Below, piece by piece: positions 5,781-6,398 of a DNA stretch of 6,398 nucleotides. Origin of the DNA: Cyanobacteria bacterium UBA11372. Lineage in GTDB: Bacteria > Cyanobacteriota > Cyanobacteriia > Cyanobacteriales > Aerosakkonemataceae. Below the pieces are notes generated by a model. It was not told the DNA's origin and searched no databases. It was given only the letters and a program-made list of their open reading frames with translations. The stretch spans positions 1-6,398 of the forward strand of contig DNGG01000205.1 of NCBI GenBank assembly GCA_003486675.1, in the 5' to 3' direction. Made by a program: the position numbers and the translations under genes. Positions within the stretch are counted from its first letter, which is position 1. Each line of letters begins with the position of its first letter.

Positions 5781-5890
5781 AGCAGATTGCAAGTGAGTCA
5801 AGTACAGCCTTTTGGCTTTGTTTGTGTAGCGGCAGCGTTAACACTGCCGCTACACAAACGAAGGTGTACCTCATGCGCCTGCAAACTGCT
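5781..5890. mobile_element. Nested palindromic MITE-like element
   Basis: Imperfect 25-bp inverted arms at 5781-5805 (AGCAGATTGC...) and 5866-5890 (...GCAAACTGCT) match at about 18 of 25 positions. Between them lies a 48-bp near-palindrome (5816-5863). Its 16-bp perfect stem GTTTGTGTAGCGGCAG pairs with 5844-5859 around a GTTAAC centre, and the stem extends to 20 bp if one T-G wobble is allowed. The element encodes nothing. It resembles short non-autonomous repeats dispersed in cyanobacterial genomes; mobility is inferred from structure only, and no target-site duplication was found. Confidence 0.5.
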
Positions 5891-5913
5891 ATAAACGATC
5901 AAAATTGGTGGTC

Positions 5914-5971
5914 GGGGCACGGCAGTAGAAGAGCTTCGAGTTTTGGGCAAAGTCTATTGATGCCGTGCCCC
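5914..5971. repeat. GGGGCACGGCA inverted repeat
   Basis: Perfect 11-bp arms GGGGCACGGCA (5914-5924) and TGCCGTGCCCC (5961-5971) enclose a 36-base loop. The right arm continues into CTAC, as in the GTAGGGGCACGGCA-type dispersed repeats I recall from cyanobacteria; the left arm has lost this edge. Read on the minus strand it lies 56 bases beyond the DUF1206 stop and might help end that transcript. Confidence 0.7.
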
Positions 5972-5986
5972 TACAATTGCTATTTA

Positions 5987-6021
5987 ATTACCAATTACCA
6001 ATTACCCATTACCCATTACCA
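5987..6021. repeat. Five tandem ATTACCM heptamers
   Basis: Five consecutive 7-bp units: ATTACCA, ATTACCA, ATTACCC, ATTACCC, ATTACCA. They match the style of the short tandemly repeated repetitive (STRR) heptamers known from filamentous cyanobacteria. The tract ends 5 bases from the stop codon of the convergent DUF1206 gene. Confidence 0.85.
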
Positions 6022-6026
6022 GTTTT

Positions 6027-6398
6027 TTAACGCACAATCTGCCGATAACGAGCTTCAACCAAGGAGTAAATGCCATAAGCAATTAAACCCAAAGCAACAA
6101 TTCCCAACAACCAAGGGCCAGCAGGTTGTTGTGCTAAGATTGCTAGGGCTTCACCAAATCCTTTAGCTTGACTGGCATCTGATTGTTTGGCAGCTTGTAT
6201 TAAGAAAAGACCGATAATTCCGAAAACAATGCCACGGGCAGCAATGCCAAATCTACCTAAACGCACCGCCCAAGTTTGCTCGGCGCGACTCATTTGGCTA
6301 AGTTTTAAATGGCGGCGAAACTTGGCTTTATAAGCTTCGTAGAGATAAGAAAAACCTACGCCAATCGCAATTACTCCTGCCAATCCTACTAACCATCG
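6027..6398 (-). CDS. DUF1206 integral membrane protein, C-terminal 123 residues (partial)
   Basis: The minus-strand frame is open from the window edge (first visible codon CGA, Arg) to a TAA at 6029-6027. The in-frame TTG at 6383 is therefore internal, not a start. The visible part holds three hydrophobic helices: 2-20 (WLVGLAGVIAIGVGFSYLY), 52-70 (IAARGIVFGIIGLFLIQAA) and 95-114 (PWLLGIVALGLIAYGIYSLV). Basic loops such as KAKFRRHLKL lie between them. The segments W-L-V-G...Y-E-A-Y (2-23) and W-L-L-G...E-A-R-Y (96-118) are related, and R-L-G-R-F-G-x-A-A-R-G at 46-56 is characteristic. This matches DUF1206, a repeated two-helix unit that usually occurs three times in a protein of about 270 residues; here the last unit and the end of the preceding one are seen. 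Function is unknown. It is convergent with the SLH gene. Confidence 0.85.
   Translation of the reverse strand, partial: RWLVGLAGVIAIGVGFSYLYEAYKAKFRRHLKLSQMSRAEQTWAVRLGRFGIAARGIVFGIIGLFLIQAAKQSDASQAKGFGEALAILAQQPAGPWLLGIVALGLIAYGIYSLVEARYRQIVR

Noticed and set aside
5771..6166. Plus-strand 131-codon open frame
   Set aside because: It runs through palindromes and heptamers and then antisense to the DUF1206 gene; its composition is not protein-like and it has no Shine-Dalgarno.

Overview
The window looks like a chromosomal segment of a filamentous or otherwise large-genome cyanobacterium. Supporting signs are three copies of the HIP1 octamer GCGATCGC, an S-layer-homology protein with cyanobacterial spacing, a PRC-barrel/DUF2382 (YsnF/AvaK-type) protein, a DUF1206 membrane protein, and dispersed-type palindromes and heptamer repeats of the kind that fill cyanobacterial spacers. 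Genus cannot be fixed from the sequence alone. There are no RNA genes, CRISPR arrays, transposases or phage genes.

Layout. (1) 1-338, minus strand: N-terminal part of an uncharacterised two-or-more-helix membrane protein, cut by the window edge. (2) 339-755: AT-rich divergent spacer with candidate promoters for both flanking genes. (3) 756-3329, plus strand: a large acidic adhesin-like protein of 857 residues, made of 30 uninterrupted RTX calcium-binding nonapeptides, an M10-C/serralysin-like cap, a Calx-beta domain, an Asn-Pro linker and two ASH-like (choice-of-anchor D) beta-sandwiches. (4) 3330-3587: spacer with several hairpins. (5) 3588-4532, plus strand: PRC-barrel plus DUF2382 protein. 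(6) 4533-4771: spacer with a perfect 28-bp palindrome. (7) 4772-5734, plus strand: exported protein with two N-terminal SLH domains and a third at the C-terminus. (8) 5735-6026: convergent spacer packed with a terminator, a nested palindromic (MITE-like) element, a second inverted repeat and five heptamers. (9) 6027-6398, minus strand: C-terminal part of a DUF1206 membrane protein, cut by the window edge.

The genes do not form one operon: the three plus-strand genes are separated by about 240-260 bp spacers with their own signals, and both edge genes point the other way. The shared theme is the cell envelope (two membrane proteins, one SLH protein, one predicted calcium-dependent surface or secreted protein) plus a stress-type PRC/DUF2382 protein. 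No new enzymatic or defence system is evident. The most unusual signals are the strict 99-residue (11 x 9) higher-order period in the RTX solenoid, the slippage-prone hexamer in the same gene, and the different palindromic repeats lying 3' of each plus-strand gene.
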